The position numbers and the translations under genes are program-made. The notes under the pieces were generated by a model, which had not been told where the DNA came from, did no database searches, and saw only the letters and a program-made list of their open reading frames with translations. Positions 29,417-39,373 of a stretch of DNA of 64,000 bases are shown here, in pieces. The DNA lies in NCBI GenBank assembly GCA_937625935.1, contig OW569355.1, forward strand, positions 1-64,000, in the 5' to 3' direction. The first letter of the stretch is position 1; the number at the start of each line of letters is the position of its first letter. Source of the stretch: Tetramitus jugosus (taxonomy: Eukaryota; Heterolobosea; Eutetramitea; Acrasida; Vahlkampfiidae).

Positions 29417-31444
29417 ATGGGCAAAAAGCAAAGACAACAAAAATCAGTTACATTCAAACTTGTGCACAACAGGACCAATGGAGAGCGTGTTCTCGTCATG
29501 GTTCCTCCAAAGGGAGTATGTTGATCGATGACTCGTTTTTTTTTCACTTCTCGTTTTTCTCCGCTTACCAATGAATTCTCCTACTGTGCACAGAAAGTAA
29601 AGCCGAGTATCAAGAATACTGTTCAAAAATTGGCAAATGAAATGCCAGACTTTATCGTTCGTGAGGATGAGCTCGAGTTCACTCCTCCACAGAATCCATA
29701 CCTCGATTACTCCCTCTATCTAGATACTCCGCAAATCGGAGAAACTGCACTTCATTTTGATGAAGAGCATGATGAAAATGAAACAGAGGAAGAAACTGCG
29801 CTTCGATTACAAAAAACTGTCGATGGAATGTTCCCTCACGACGGTTACGACTACTCCAAGCATTTTCGTGACCCTGGTGAGGGTCTTTTCATTCCCGCCA
29901 GTAAAGACATTTATCAACCGCCACAATTCGCGCCAAAAAAAGGCCTAGAGAAACCCACTACGGGTGAGCATGAAAATGCAACATTGATTGGAAAAGCTTC
30001 TGCGATTAGTGCAGCTCTCAATCAATCCTCTGTGAACAATTCTGAGACTGCAGCAAGTGCAGCCATCAGAGGACCAAAGCCTGATGTGAGAACAATCTTG
30101 GTCAAGGGAGCTAGAGTGCTTGATGATCAATTGGATCCTGATATCATTGCTGCATTGGAGTCTGATGATGAATCAGATGAATCAGGTGATGAAGAAGAGG
30201 TACAAGACAATGGACAAAAACAACAAGCAGCAGTCAAGAGTGGAGGCAGAAACTACAGGTCAAGAGCTCAACCTCCACCTCCAACAAGAAGAATTGTCAA
30301 GACGGATGCAGATGATGACTATTTTGAGAACATGTTGAAACAGATGAATGAGGGAGGTCAAGTCGATGAAGAAGGCAATGAATTTTTTGTCGATGAAGAA
30401 TTTGAAGAGGGAGAAGACTATTATGATGATGATGATGAAGAGTATGATGGTCAATATGATGACGAAGATGGAGAGTATGGTGATGAAGATGGTGAATTTT
30501 ATGATGATGAAGGTGTCATTGATCGTCAATTGCAAAACAGAGAATATTTTTCAAAGGAAAAAATTGATCGATTGGAAGCAAAGAAGCAGCTCAATTCTCA
30601 GTTTGATTATTTAATGAGAGAAGAGTATGGTGAAGATGAGGAACAAGAGATGGAAAAGTATGAGAATTTGAGATCTACCATGGACAATGTTGCCGAGCGA
30701 TTGGAAGGTGATTTGTTGGATGATTTTATTAACATTCCAGAGAATTTGAGAGCTCACAAGGCATTTTTCACTGATATGACCTATGAACAAGCTGTCAAGA
30801 CGATTGCTGATGCTGATTTGAGAAGAATTGCAGAGAATTTACCACCTGATGCCATCTTGTTGACCGAAGAGACAAAGCCAACTGCCTGGGTCGGAGCAGT
30901 TCTCAATTCTGAAATTGTAGATATCAATCTGAAGAGATTGGAGCATAATCCAAAGTTGGGACTAGAGGCCAGTGATGACGAAGGTGAGTATGAGATGCTT
31001 GAAGTTGAGGACGAAGAGGAACAAAAGAGATGGGATTGTGAAACTATTTTGACCACGTATTCCAACTTGGAGAATCATCCTCGTTTGATTTCAGAGTCTA
31101 TTACATTGAAGGGACTCGCCAAGAAGCGGAAACAGATTCAACTCTCACAAAAGTCTGGTCTTCCACTCAATGTCATACCTACAAGGCAGAAGCAAGAGGA
31201 GCAAGTTGAAGACTCTGAGGACGAATACACTGACGAGGAAGAAGATGCAAATGAAGGTAGAGCCAGACCAAAGCAAGAAACAAAAGAAGAGAAGGCTCTT
31301 CGGAAGAAGTTGGTAAAGCAGATTAAACAAGAGAAGAGGACCCAGAAGAAGGCTATGAAGGAAGCCTTCAAGAATGAGGAGAGAGAACAAACAAAGGTCC
31401 TGACACAACAACAAGGATCAAGAAAGATCATTATCAAATATTAA
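29417..31444 (+). CDS. LTV1: LTV1, 40S ribosome biogenesis factor (two exons)
   Basis: Exon 1 is 29417-29515 (MGKKQRQQKSVTFKLVHNRT), then a 78-bp intron (29516-29593, GTATGT...CAG), and exon 2 is 29594-31444; product about 649 aa. The intron is supported because exon 1 supplies the conserved LTV1 start and splicing restores frame into VKPSIKNTVQKLANEMPDF. A conserved block follows at DGYDYSKHFRDPGEG. There are strongly acidic Asp/Glu tracts (~residues 215-345) and a basic C-terminus (KKLVKQIKQEKRTQKKAMK). LTV1 escorts and releases pre-40S subunits; acidic and basic tails are usual for it. Confidence 0.92.
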
Positions 31445-31467
31445 ACGGATACTTAACATTATATTTC

Positions 31468-33633
31468 CTACGTATTGACTGGACTGTTGGATGGTGCTTT
31501 CCGAAGTGACTTGAGGCTGGCTTGTTTTGTTGGTGTACCAAGAGTGGTAGTCGAGTGCGGAGGTGATTTCCAGGAAGGATATGGAGTTTCGTTGTTTCTG
31601 GGAGAATTGACCTCATTTTCTATTGTTATTTCTGGTGACGACTGTGAAGTGGATGGGGAGAGCGCTTGGCTGGCTAGCTTCTCTAACTCAGATAACACTC
31701 TTGCTCGTCTCTCGTCCTCTTCCAAAAAGTTTGGTTGAATGAAAGGACGATGAGTAGAGTGATGCACATCAAAACCCGAGTCACTCATTAGTTGCTTTTC
31801 TAAATTGGCCATCCTCTGTTTTAGTCTGTTATTCTCAGAACTGAGACTGTCAACAGACTTCTTGAGTTGCCGATTCGTATTCTCTAAATCGAACCTAATG
31901 AGAGTTTGATCGTTCAATTGATTTTCTAATGACTGAATCCTCCTGCTCTCCGTCTCTGATACGAGTTTCAATTCTTGATAAGCTGTCCTTCCAGAGCAGT
32001 TGATCTGTGATAGTGGAGAGTTTGGTATGGCAGTAGAAAACTCGGCCACTGCAGCAGAGAATCGTTCGCTTCTCTTATTTTTTCGAAGGTCTAACTCAAG
32101 TTCTTCAACAACATGACTGTCTATCTGACTTATCAATTGTTGGATCGTGGTATCTTGATCAATTAATTGTTCCAACAATTGGGCCACTGCCTCCTCAATA
32201 TTGGATACGACTTGATTAGCAATGGTTTGAGATGGCAGAAGAATAGAAGCAATATCAACGATATGATGCTTTTGTAATGTTTGAGAAATATTGTGGAGCA
32301 TTTCGAGTTGACACCTCTGTTTCTGATTGTAATCCTCAGATAGCTGTAAGTTTTTCTCATACATTTCAATCAGATTTTGTTGTTCTTGCAATTGTTCTTG
32401 GATTGAATGATGAGAAGGAGATGAGATGTGATTAGTGATCTTTTCTTTTTGTTTGTCTCCTCTTACGGGCTCCTTCTTTCGAGGAGATATCGACTCTGTT
32501 GAGCTTTCATTGCCCGAAACCTCATCAATACTCTCCATCGATTCTTCAATAGCTGAATCAGCTGCTTCGAGATCGTTTCTATCCATTTTCGAATGAGTCA
32601 TCATTACCCTCTGCCCATATTGAATGCTCGACACTGACTCTGCGTTGTATTCTTCGGCCAAAGAAATATATATGATAAGCCAGATTTTAGTATCTTCATC
32701 AATGATCTGATATAGAGCTCTTGTGAGTTTGGAGTCCCTCCAGTGAGATGGCTTCCTCTTTGAACGACTCTGCAGAGAAGTCAACATACTTCCCAGTGTA
32801 GAAAGAGACTTGTTGACGGACCGAACGGCCTCCAAATGAATAGTCTCGGATTTTGCAGTTCTCTCCGGACACGCTAGGTCGACCCAACATAATGCTCCAC
32901 TGAACGTCATATTTGTGGTTATGTTCAATGTTGAAACTCGAAAGACATTGAGAACATGAGACTTGGGATTTCTATTCTGAGATGAATACTGTAGTAGCAC
33001 ATGAACATCATCCATTGACTTCACTAAATAGTTTTGAGATTGAGAGAAGAAGGGTGCATCCATTCGCTCTGTAATCCTAATAGGCTTCTCGCAATCAGGG
33101 TTGAGTAAATCACGAACAGCATCGTTGAATATTTCGATACAAGTCAAGCTAGTAGTGTACTGGCGATCTGAACCTGAATCTACTTCGATGAGATCCAACA
33201 CATCGGCAACACACTCTCCAAACAATGTTGGACGTCCCTTCTCTGTTGATAGTCCACTATTAATTGTAGAATTCTTTGCTGTGTCTTGTTGACCATACGA
33301 TAGAACACAAACATTCTTTCCACTGAGCAAATTCTCCACAAAAGGAGCCACCGTTTCGTTGTACACATGAGTGTGCGAAGCTTTGTCATCAAACACACGA
33401 TCAAACTCGTTGATATTATGAGTGAAGAAGTCCAAGTTCTCCACCAAAACTGTGTTTTGATCAGAATCGAGTGTGATACCTTGATTTAGAGCTTCAGATT
33501 CCTCGAGAGACCGAGCTCTAATGGCACATGAGATTTGATGATCTTGACTCGAAGGCAAAACCTTGCGAGATGCAAAAGATACCTTCTTGTTAGAGTTTGG
33601 GGTCAGTAGAGCTTCGTTCTTATTTTTCATCAT
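31468..33633 (-). CDS. Kinesin-like protein with degenerate motor
   Basis: 721 aa from the first in-frame ATG at 33633; the frame is open further to 33693 without ATG, so an upstream exon is possible. The motor fold is clear (VFDDKASHTHVYNETVAPF, NKSLSTLGSML, HWRDSKLTRALYQII). Nucleotide-binding motifs are lost: the P-loop GxTGSGKT is GQQDTAKNST, switch I SSRSH is NPKSH, and switch II DLAGSE is DLACPE. Long coiled coils follow (~residues 395-640) and then a Ser/Pro-rich tail. It probably binds microtubules or a partner kinesin without hydrolysing ATP. It is convergent with LTV1, 23 bp apart. Confidence 0.85.
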   Translation of the reverse strand: MMKNKNEALLTPNSNKKVSFASRKVLPSSQDHQISCAIRARSLEESEALNQGITLDSDQNTVLVENLDFFTHNINEFDRVFDDKASHTHVYNETVAPFVENLLSGKNVCVLSYGQQDTAKNSTINSGLSTEKGRPTLFGECVADVLDLIEVDSGSDRQYTTSLTCIEIFNDAVRDLLNPDCEKPIRITERMDAPFFSQSQNYLVKSMDDVHVLLQYSSQNRNPKSHVLNVFRVSTLNITTNMTFSGALCWVDLACPERTAKSETIHLEAVRSVNKSLSTLGSMLTSLQSRSKRKPSHWRDSKLTRALYQIIDEDTKIWLIIYISLAEEYNAESVSSIQYGQRVMMTHSKMDRNDLEAADSAIEESMESIDEVSGNESSTESISPRKKEPVRGDKQKEKITNHISSPSHHSIQEQLQEQQNLIEMYEKNLQLSEDYNQKQRCQLEMLHNISQTLQKHHIVDIASILLPSQTIANQVVSNIEEAVAQLLEQLIDQDTTIQQLISQIDSHVVEELELDLRKNKRSERFSAAVAEFSTAIPNSPLSQINCSGRTAYQELKLVSETESRRIQSLENQLNDQTLIRFDLENTNRQLKKSVDSLSSENNRLKQRMANLEKQLMSDSGFDVHHSTHRPFIQPNFLEEDERRARVLSELEKLASQALSPSTSQSSPEITIENEVNSPRNNETPYPSWKSPPHSTTTLGTPTKQASLKSLRKAPSNSPVNT

Positions 33634-33812
33634 TGTACTTTGGTGGTCAAGGTTCAACTGCTCGTTCTCGTTTTCTTGCTCGTTACCCGACAAATTGGCT
33701 TCTCAACTCATCATCACCAAGTATGCATCGAAGATAGCACATGTTAGATAGAATAAGGACACAACAGAATAATATTGAATAAAAGTTGGAAAGTATACAA
33801 AATTGAAATCTT

Positions 33813-34721
33813 TTAGTTAGCGCTCACCGAATGGTCAATGTACTTCCAGTTGAATTCTGGCCAGTGCAGCTTCACTCGGAAATAATCCTGGTTGTGGTGC
33901 AAGTAAATCTCATCGTGAATCAAATGCATCAATTCAGCAATAATCTCATGTAATTGTAGGTCCTTCATCTTGCTAAACTTGGCAGTGACCATCATATAAA
34001 ATGCTATAACCTTATCATTGACCTCCTCTACGATCGTTGGAGCTTCTCTTGCATACAAATTGACATCGTTTCTCTTGATTGCAATGGAAGGAACGCCAGT
34101 CAATCGAACAAGCTCTCGCACTGCCTCCTCAAAGAAATCATAGCACGTAAAACTAGGCAAGTAGTACGACGATTTGTCAGCATTGTACGTGTTCAACACA
34201 TTGAACATGTTATACACTGGGAAAGTTTCATTGGCACCTGCCAACCATTGAATCCACTGATTGTGCACCGTTCCATTCACCTTTGTAATCAATTGCTTGT
34301 AATCATAGTATGTCGAATTAATGGACTCATAGGCAAAAGCATGGCCAAAATTATTCCACTTTAATTCCGTTCCGTTCAGTGCACCATCTTCACTCTCCTG
34401 TTCAGATGATAAAGCAGTTGTTGTAAACTCTGGCACGACTGTCGCAAAAAAATCATTGGCATCGTACTCAACTGTCCACTCATAACCAGTTTCTTGGACG
34501 CGAAAGCCCAGTGCAGTGTGGAACAAGTGAAGCTTACCCAGAATATCACCCAACTTCCATTTCAACAGTGGAGCTTGTAATTGATAGACGAGAATGGTGT
34601 CGTTTGGTTTGGTTCTTGGTATCGTTCGAATGTCCATGGCTGTCCAAGCTTGTACCATCCATATGGCTTGACAAGCAATGAGCGTAGTAAAGAGCAAAAG
34701 TGATGTCGATGATATCTTCAT
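33813..34721 (-). CDS. CLN5: CLN5-like lysosomal protein
   Basis: 302 aa with an N-terminal signal segment (residues ~5-26) and several N-glycosylation sequons (NGT, NST, NET). It matches CLN5 in the block VYQLQAPLLKWKLGDILG followed by LHLFHTALGFR, and later in YYLPSFTCYDFF. The His of LFHTALGF and the Cys of SFTCYDF correspond to the proposed catalytic dyad of the CLN5 papain-like fold, reported to act in bis(monoacylglycero)phosphate synthesis (family knowledge). The protein is somewhat shorter than mammalian CLN5 and has a longer helical tail. (ATT)n repeats lie just upstream of the ATG. Confidence 0.85.
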   Translation of the reverse strand: MKISSTSLLLFTTLIACQAIWMVQAWTAMDIRTIPRTKPNDTILVYQLQAPLLKWKLGDILGKLHLFHTALGFRVQETGYEWTVEYDANDFFATVVPEFTTTALSSEQESEDGALNGTELKWNNFGHAFAYESINSTYYDYKQLITKVNGTVHNQWIQWLAGANETFPVYNMFNVLNTYNADKSSYYLPSFTCYDFFEEAVRELVRLTGVPSIAIKRNDVNLYAREAPTIVEEVNDKVIAFYMMVTAKFSKMKDLQLHEIIAELMHLIHDEIYLHHNQDYFRVKLHWPEFNWKYIDHSVSAN

Positions 34722-35236
34722 ATTATTATTATTATTGTTACAAGCGCGTGTTCAATGTTTTCTCGGGGTACAGATTGAAAGAGAATTGGCAACAGGGATT
34801 ATGTCTGATCTTGTTCAGTGCTTCTGTTGAACCTTGAGTGGAATAATACTGTGGGGGATTGTTTGTGGGTAGTTGTTGTTAGTGGTTGATTTTTTTTGAA
34901 TCGAATATTTAGTATCAACAAAGAGCAGATCTCCACCAGCAAATAGGTATTTTCCGGTTTCCAAGTTGGAATAGAACTTCCCTTGGGGGAAAATTGTTTT
35001 CTTTGATGCAATTGGATGACAAGTGCGCAGGGAGGACGAATTCCTTTCAAAATCTTAAAAGTGAGCGCTTCGAAAAACGGTAAATGGTCCTTACGCGCCA
35101 TTTCGCGTTGGTTGGGTATGTCCTTGACTTTAATCATACAATGCTTTGTCTGTCATCTTGAATGTCCTCACTTGCGTGAGAGAAGATATGTCATTGAGCT
35201 TCCGAGGAGTGATAAGCACAACACCTAACAATACAC
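34722..35236. other. Intergenic region
   Basis: 515 bp holding the upstream region of the CLN5-like gene, starting with a short (ATT)n microsatellite. Overlapping ORFs on both strands lack protein character. No gene recognised. Confidence 0.45.
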
Positions 35237-35983
35237 CTAATTATTCTTCTTCTTTTCATCATTATCATCATCAATCTCAGTTGTTGATTGATTCATGAGT
35301 TGCATCAATTTGGCTGCATCCTTATCAATCTGTTCTTGCAACAACACTGTAGATGATGATGATGATGACGATTGATCTACCTTGCTGTTGTTATTGTTAT
35401 TGTGACTCTTATTGAATGACACTGGTGGTGCAAATACTTGTTGTCTCATGAGAAAAATTTCTCGCGTCGCTCTCACCATTCCTCTCATTCGATTGCTGTT
35501 ATTATTATTATTATTGTTGTTGTTATTATTATGATTGATGACATCATAGACACTCTGTCCATTGTCATTCAAAGTTTCAGGATCCATTCCATACTGATCC
35601 ACCAACAATAAGCTCACAGCTTCCAATTCACTGTGTTGCACTGTCCAATGAAGCACAGTATTTCCACTATTATTATTATTATGATGAGTATTATTATTGT
35701 TGTTGTTGTTATTGTATTTGTTATTGGATGATTCGTTCATGGAGGTGCGATAAGACAAGAGTTGTTCATGTCTTTCGGAGTGAATTGGAAATTGTTCCTT
35801 GAGGATTTTGGTGACTTGTGATGCTATGGATGATGATGTTGCAGTGTTGTTGCTTGCTTCTTGTGATGTGGTAGTGATGAGGGTGATGAGAGAGGGAACG
35901 GATATGAGATTTGTATTGTTGTTGTTGTTATTGTTGTTGTTGTTATTGTGATTGGTTTGACTTGCTAGACTCGTGGATAACAT
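35237..35983 (-). CDS. Asn-rich ankyrin-repeat protein
   Basis: 248 aa from ATG 35983 (MLSTSLASQTNHN); the frame extends upstream only through a GTG. Several poly-Asn tracts (up to 12 N, encoded by AAT/AAC triplet repeats) are interspersed. One ankyrin repeat is clear (GNTVLHWTVQHSELEAVSLL), and a partial second one follows (GQSVYDVI). The C-terminus is acidic/lysine-rich (DDDNDEKKKN). Function unknown; probably a protein-interaction module with expanded homopolymers. Confidence 0.65.
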   Translation of the reverse strand: MLSTSLASQTNHNNNNNNNNNNNTNLISVPSLITLITTTSQEASNNTATSSSIASQVTKILKEQFPIHSERHEQLLSYRTSMNESSNNKYNNNNNNNNTHHNNNNSGNTVLHWTVQHSELEAVSLLLVDQYGMDPETLNDNGQSVYDVINHNNNNNNNNNNNSNRMRGMVRATREIFLMRQQVFAPPVSFNKSHNNNNNSKVDQSSSSSSSTVLLQEQIDKDAAKLMQLMNQSTTEIDDDNDEKKKNN

Positions 35984-36121
35984 TGCCTCTATTTTGTTTT
36001 GTATGCTTTTCTTTTTCACTTCAGCTTTGGATGTCGCAGCTTTTCTTCAGAGGGTCAATACAATAGGTGACACGATAAAACAGACCAAGTTCATATCAGT
36101 ATACCGCCTCATTAACGTAAT

Positions 36122-36598
36122 TTATTCAGGCTTGACAGCAATAGCTTCAATTTCAAACTTTGCATTCTTTGGCAATGTCTTGCAAGCATAGCATGCACGA
36201 GCAGGCTTTGTCTCACCAAAAAAGTTGGCATAAATTTCATTGACCACAGCAAAATCACCCATATCGGCCAACAAGACTGTCGTCTTGACAACATTTTCAA
36301 CACTAGTGCCCGAAGCTTCCAAAACATTCTTCATATTGTCCAAAGCAACCTTGGCTTGAGCACCAGTGTCTTCACTTGGAAAGTTGTTGGTAGCTGGGTC
36401 GATACCTAGGCATCCACTGATCCAGACTTGACCATTGCACTCGACAGATTGGCTGTATGGGCCAATGGCCTTTGGTGCCTTGTCAGTGTGGTGATACTTG
36501 ATGTTGGCATTCTTCTTGACTGTTGTAGCATAGAAGCGTGCTTGTGTTTGTTGTTGTGGGATGAGTGATCTGGATCTGGAGATGACTGTTCTGAACAT
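36122..36598 (-). CDS. RIDA: RidA/YjgF family imine deaminase, mitochondrial
   Basis: 158 aa from ATG 36598. The first ~30 residues (MFRTVISRSRSLIPQQQTQA) form an Arg/Ser/Gln-rich mitochondrial targeting segment. The RidA core follows: APKAIGPYSQSVECNG, ISGCLGIDP, a TTVLLADMGDFAVVNEIY segment, and the signature PARACYACKTLPKNAKFEIEAIAV, including the arginine that binds the substrate carboxylate. RidA hydrolyses reactive enamines and imines released by PLP enzymes. Divergent from CDC45 (229 bp between starts). Confidence 0.92.
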   Translation of the reverse strand: MFRTVISRSRSLIPQQQTQARFYATTVKKNANIKYHHTDKAPKAIGPYSQSVECNGQVWISGCLGIDPATNNFPSEDTGAQAKVALDNMKNVLEASGTSVENVVKTTVLLADMGDFAVVNEIYANFFGETKPARACYACKTLPKNAKFEIEAIAVKPE

Positions 36599-36827
36599 GA
36601 TGACTATGTGTGTTGTTCTTGTTGTGATTTGATTGTTTGGGCGGCCTCGTTGTTTTTGATTGGGGGAGATCCGAATGGTGTTGAAAAAATTATCGCGATC
36701 ATGTTGTAATCTCGTTGCCCCGCTTTGGCGCCTTTTTGGAACGTTAACAACTTTGAAAAGAGAAAAATAAGAGAGGTTCAAACATACTTTTTTATCGTTC
36801 ACAAATTTCAATCTTGTTTCAACAACA

Positions 36828-38960
36828 ATGGCCAGCAGTGTTAATAGTACGGCCGGTCCTCGCTTTGGTGTGTTGAACGAGCAAGAATTTGCAGCCAAGT
36901 TTCAAACTTTTAAATCAGATGCTGCTCTCTATTCCTCTAGAATTCTCATTTTCATTGCCAATGACGTTGATGCACTGTGTTCACAAAGAATGCTTACAAT
37001 GGCATTGCTGGAAGAAGGACTTCCGCACCAAGTCGTTGCTGTTTCAAGCTATCAGCAGTTGAAAGCTTGTTGTGAGACTCAAGTGAAGGGTCAACTTGAC
37101 ATTCGTCACATTATCATGATTAACTGTGGAGGATCCATTGACTTGAGATCTGAAATTTTTTCAAATGATATGCTCGCTCCTTGTCAATCTGTCTATGTCG
37201 TTGATTATACGCGACCTCTTCACTTGAACAATGTGTTTGATTGGCCAAAGCCCGAAGATTATCAACCTTGCAATCCTGCGACTCGAGCTCAGATTTTTGT
37301 TTTGGCTCCTAGTGCAGATGCCAGTTCACTGGATCACATGAAAAAGGTGAATCAGTCCGTGTGGCTCAACAGAACAGAAGACTTTAGAAATGAAGTGCTG
37401 TATCAAGTATCCAACACTTTGCTAGACGACGGTGACAATGGTGATGATGGAGACTATGACCTGGATCAGAATTTTGCAGATATGGATGATGATGAATTGG
37501 CTGATTTCATTGTGCCTGATGATGAGGGTGTCAAGGGCGAAGATGACGATGGAGATTTCATGGACGATGATGATGAGGAAATGGATTTTGATGACGATGA
37601 ACGATTGCCTGTTGTTCGTTTGCGCGTCAGAAACCGTGATGCGTATTCCAAGTCTGAGTATGAAGATCTAATGGAGATTATGAGGTACTACACGATTAAT
37701 TCCTACGGTACACCAAGCAGTGTTGTTTTGTATGAGTATTTATCAGCAACGAGTGCTCGTCAACTGTTGTCTGATAGCAACAAGTTGTCTCACAACAATG
37801 CTCTCTGGGCGCTCATTATTGGATTTACAAGTCAATTCATGAGCAAGAGGTTAACATTGAAACAATACAATGATCTCATCGACAAGTATGTGACTATAGT
37901 GATGGCGAACAATAATCACTACAGATCTGCTGTCCAGACAACATCTGGTAATGTGACAGAAACTACATCTGAAGTCAGAATTACCTATACACCTGATGAT
38001 TATGTGTTTGCATTGTACAGACACTGGAATCTGTACTCTGCGATGTTGAATTCACCACATTTGTATGTTCACTACAACGACTGGAAGACAGATGTTGAAC
38101 GTGTCGCCTTGTTCCTTGCGAAAATAGGTGTTCCACTTGTTGACTGCAAACATCTCTATGTAGCCATGAGATATGATCTGAAAGAAACATTTAAGGTTGG
38201 TGTGAAGAACAACGCGTCTGTACTCACAAGAGAGCCTTTGCAACAAAGAACCTTTATTCGTTATTATGGAACAGATTTTGAGGCGAGTGCTTTTGATATG
38301 GTGTACATTCTGAAATGTTTGATGAATAATCCTGTCACACCAACTCAAAGAATCGAGAATGTAGTTGATGCCAGCATCTGGGGAGCCAATTGGCACATTG
38401 CAGAAGAAGCATTGAATGGTAATGTTAAAGTGTTACATCAGGGCGTTAGAACTGCTATTGCTGCCCAAAGAAAGATTGTTCAGCAAGTCAAACACATTAT
38501 CTCATCCCAGAGTTTGAGACAGGATGATATGGCCATGAGTGTGAACATTGGTAAATCTTTATCTCTGGATACAGGTTTCTATATTTCAGATGGTGCAACA
38601 GACAACAATTCAGGTAATCCCAACGATTCCTCCTACATGTTTGTATTGACACCGATGGGTATTCAGGAGTTGGCCGAATTGCTCATGTCTGTCCTAGAAA
38701 AGATGCAATCTTACAAGAAGCCTCTGATTATATTCGCTCCGAGTGGTCCACACAAGGAGATTATCTATGCCATGAACAACAATCGTCAAAACAAGTCTCC
38801 ATTTGCCTACGCATTCAGGAAGGCCGCTTTATCTGTTGGTACTCCTATCCTCCCTGTTGGCTTTGCTCAGGGCATGGTAGAGGTCAATTCAATCGATAAA
38901 CTGAATATGATGAGTGGCCTGATGCACGAATTTCAGCTCGTTGGAACTCACGGTCAATAG
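36828..38960 (+). CDS. CDC45: CDC45, replicative helicase (CMG) subunit
   Basis: 710 aa, complete. The N-terminal DHH-like fold contains ILIFIANDVDALCSQRML and HIIMINCGGSIDLR. A long acidic loop (~residues 200-265, Asp/Glu-rich) is followed by RLRVRNRDAYSKSEYEDLMEIMRYY. Later motifs are SHNNALWALIIG, RVALFLAKIGVPL and ASIWGANWHIAEEAL. CDC45 joins MCM2-7 and GINS to form the helicase at replication forks. No introns. Starts right after an A/C-rich leader. Confidence 0.95.
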   Translation: MASSVNSTAGPRFGVLNEQEFAAKFQTFKSDAALYSSRILIFIANDVDALCSQRMLTMALLEEGLPHQVVAVSSYQQLKACCETQVKGQLDIRHIIMINCGGSIDLRSEIFSNDMLAPCQSVYVVDYTRPLHLNNVFDWPKPEDYQPCNPATRAQIFVLAPSADASSLDHMKKVNQSVWLNRTEDFRNEVLYQVSNTLLDDGDNGDDGDYDLDQNFADMDDDELADFIVPDDEGVKGEDDDGDFMDDDDEEMDFDDDERLPVVRLRVRNRDAYSKSEYEDLMEIMRYYTINSYGTPSSVVLYEYLSATSARQLLSDSNKLSHNNALWALIIGFTSQFMSKRLTLKQYNDLIDKYVTIVMANNNHYRSAVQTTSGNVTETTSEVRITYTPDDYVFALYRHWNLYSAMLNSPHLYVHYNDWKTDVERVALFLAKIGVPLVDCKHLYVAMRYDLKETFKVGVKNNASVLTREPLQQRTFIRYYGTDFEASAFDMVYILKCLMNNPVTPTQRIENVVDASIWGANWHIAEEALNGNVKVLHQGVRTAIAAQRKIVQQVKHIISSQSLRQDDMAMSVNIGKSLSLDTGFYISDGATDNNSGNPNDSSYMFVLTPMGIQELAELLMSVLEKMQSYKKPLIIFAPSGPHKEIIYAMNNNRQNKSPFAYAFRKAALSVGTPILPVGFAQGMVEVNSIDKLNMMSGLMHEFQLVGTHGQ

Positions 38961-39373
38961 GATTGAACACGTGATAATGTTTCAGTAAACTTGCCCAAAC
39001 GAGTCAAACCACACCAAAGTCTCATTTCTGTTGGGATATTGTGAATTCCGGTGCCAGATGCGGTGGTGTGTCTCTCTGAGAGTCCAGACTTGTTGTTAAT
39101 CGAAGATTCATGTGAAAAATCACACGCCCGTGTGAGAAGTTCTTCCTTCCCATAAATCCGGCGGACTTTATCTATTCCTGTTCCTCAAATAATCCCTCAC
39201 TATTTTTATTTCCGTAGTGCATCCATTTTTCCTGCTGTTTCACATCGAGTGGAAGAGCTCTCTTCCTTTAGAAGCAGATTCTGCAAATTCCAGACTCACA
39301 GACCAAAGAAACAAACACACAAATACCACTCATAGCTCTCGCTATCCATCACACAAAGAACAATCCCAGAACC
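38961..39373. other. Intergenic region
   Basis: 413 bp between CDC45 and the RING gene in the same direction. Holds the CDC45 3' end and the RING promoter and leader. Nothing else recognised. Confidence 0.45.
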
